Below the pieces are notes generated by a model. That model saw only the letters and a list, made by a program, of their open reading frames with translations, searched no databases and had not been told where the DNA came from. A stretch of DNA of 64,000 nt from Thermaceae bacterium (GTDB taxonomy: Bacteria; Deinococcota; Deinococci; Deinococcales; Marinithermaceae): contig JALSQD010000051.1 in assembly GCA_026985615.1 (NCBI GenBank), positions 1-64,000 of the forward strand, in the 5' to 3' direction. A program made the position numbers and the translations under genes. Positions 63,988 through 64,000 of the stretch are shown one piece after another; the first letter of the stretch is position 1; each line of letters opens with the position of its first letter.

Positions 63988-64000
63988 AACGCGCCTTCGC

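Overview
This window looks like a piece of chromosome from a Thermus-group bacterium (Deinococcus-Thermus, family Thermaceae; Oceanithermus, Marinithermus or Meiothermus are plausible, but I cannot fix the genus by eye). The signs are very high GC with G/C-ending codons, a 14-gene complex I operon in the gene order of the Thermus nqo operon, a TmrAB-type heterodimeric exporter, frequent GTG starts and many genes whose -10 box lies only 5-8 nt before the start codon (leaderless mRNAs, common in this phylum). Nearly all of it is compact housekeeping and transport DNA. I see no intact insertion sequence, prophage, integrase or CRISPR array.

Layout. 1-9.3 kb, minus strand: a truncated S9 peptidase, a DUF4139 protein and a five-gene oligopeptide ABC importer. 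9.4-12.5 kb: secG, tRNA-Leu(CAA), a HAD hydrolase, an MBL-fold hydrolase and a LacI-type regulator. 12.5-16.6 kb, plus strand: a divergent PlsY-like protein, an ABC-F ATPase, a 498-nt gene-free stretch with three G-quadruplex-type tracts, an FAH-family enzyme and a DUF454 protein. 16.6-23.1 kb, minus: the TmrA/TmrB exporter, a DUF2229-like protein, a small unknown gene, an M20 peptidase and an orphan NarL-type response regulator. 23.1-29.7 kb: a stand-alone dsRNA-binding protein, an NnrS-like membrane protein, a radical SAM protein, a kinase-fold phosphotransferase, upp, and a WecA/TagO plus WecB pair for polysaccharide priming. 29.7-37.5 kb: an FAH/cyclase pair, an MFS exporter, a TAXI-type TRAP transporter and, divergently, glutaryl-CoA dehydrogenase. 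37.6-51.6 kb, minus: nuoA to nuoN. 51.7-58.7 kb: small unknowns, tlyA, a PQQ-type sugar dehydrogenase, an RluA-family pseudouridine synthase, an SH3/NlpC-P60 protein, panE and panB. 58.7-64 kb: a P-loop/TPR/winged-helix regulator divergent from a Cys- and Asn-rich lipoprotein, a membrane diguanylate cyclase and an HD phosphohydrolase.

How the genes work together. The Opp importer and two peptidases fit growth on peptides. The TRAP transporter and glutaryl-CoA dehydrogenase share a divergent promoter region and may handle an organic acid or amino-acid breakdown product. Complex I is complete, but NuoG lacks all four ligands of the N7 iron-sulfur cluster. Two drug-efflux systems (TmrAB and the MFS protein) and the S9 peptidase each carry a TGACC/GGTCA palindrome at the promoter, which suggests TetR-type control. 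The best leads for new biology are the NuoG change, the OppC permease with an extra membrane module, the stand-alone dsRNA-binding protein, the STAND-like regulator with its lipoprotein partner, and the G-rich gene-free stretch at 15 kb.
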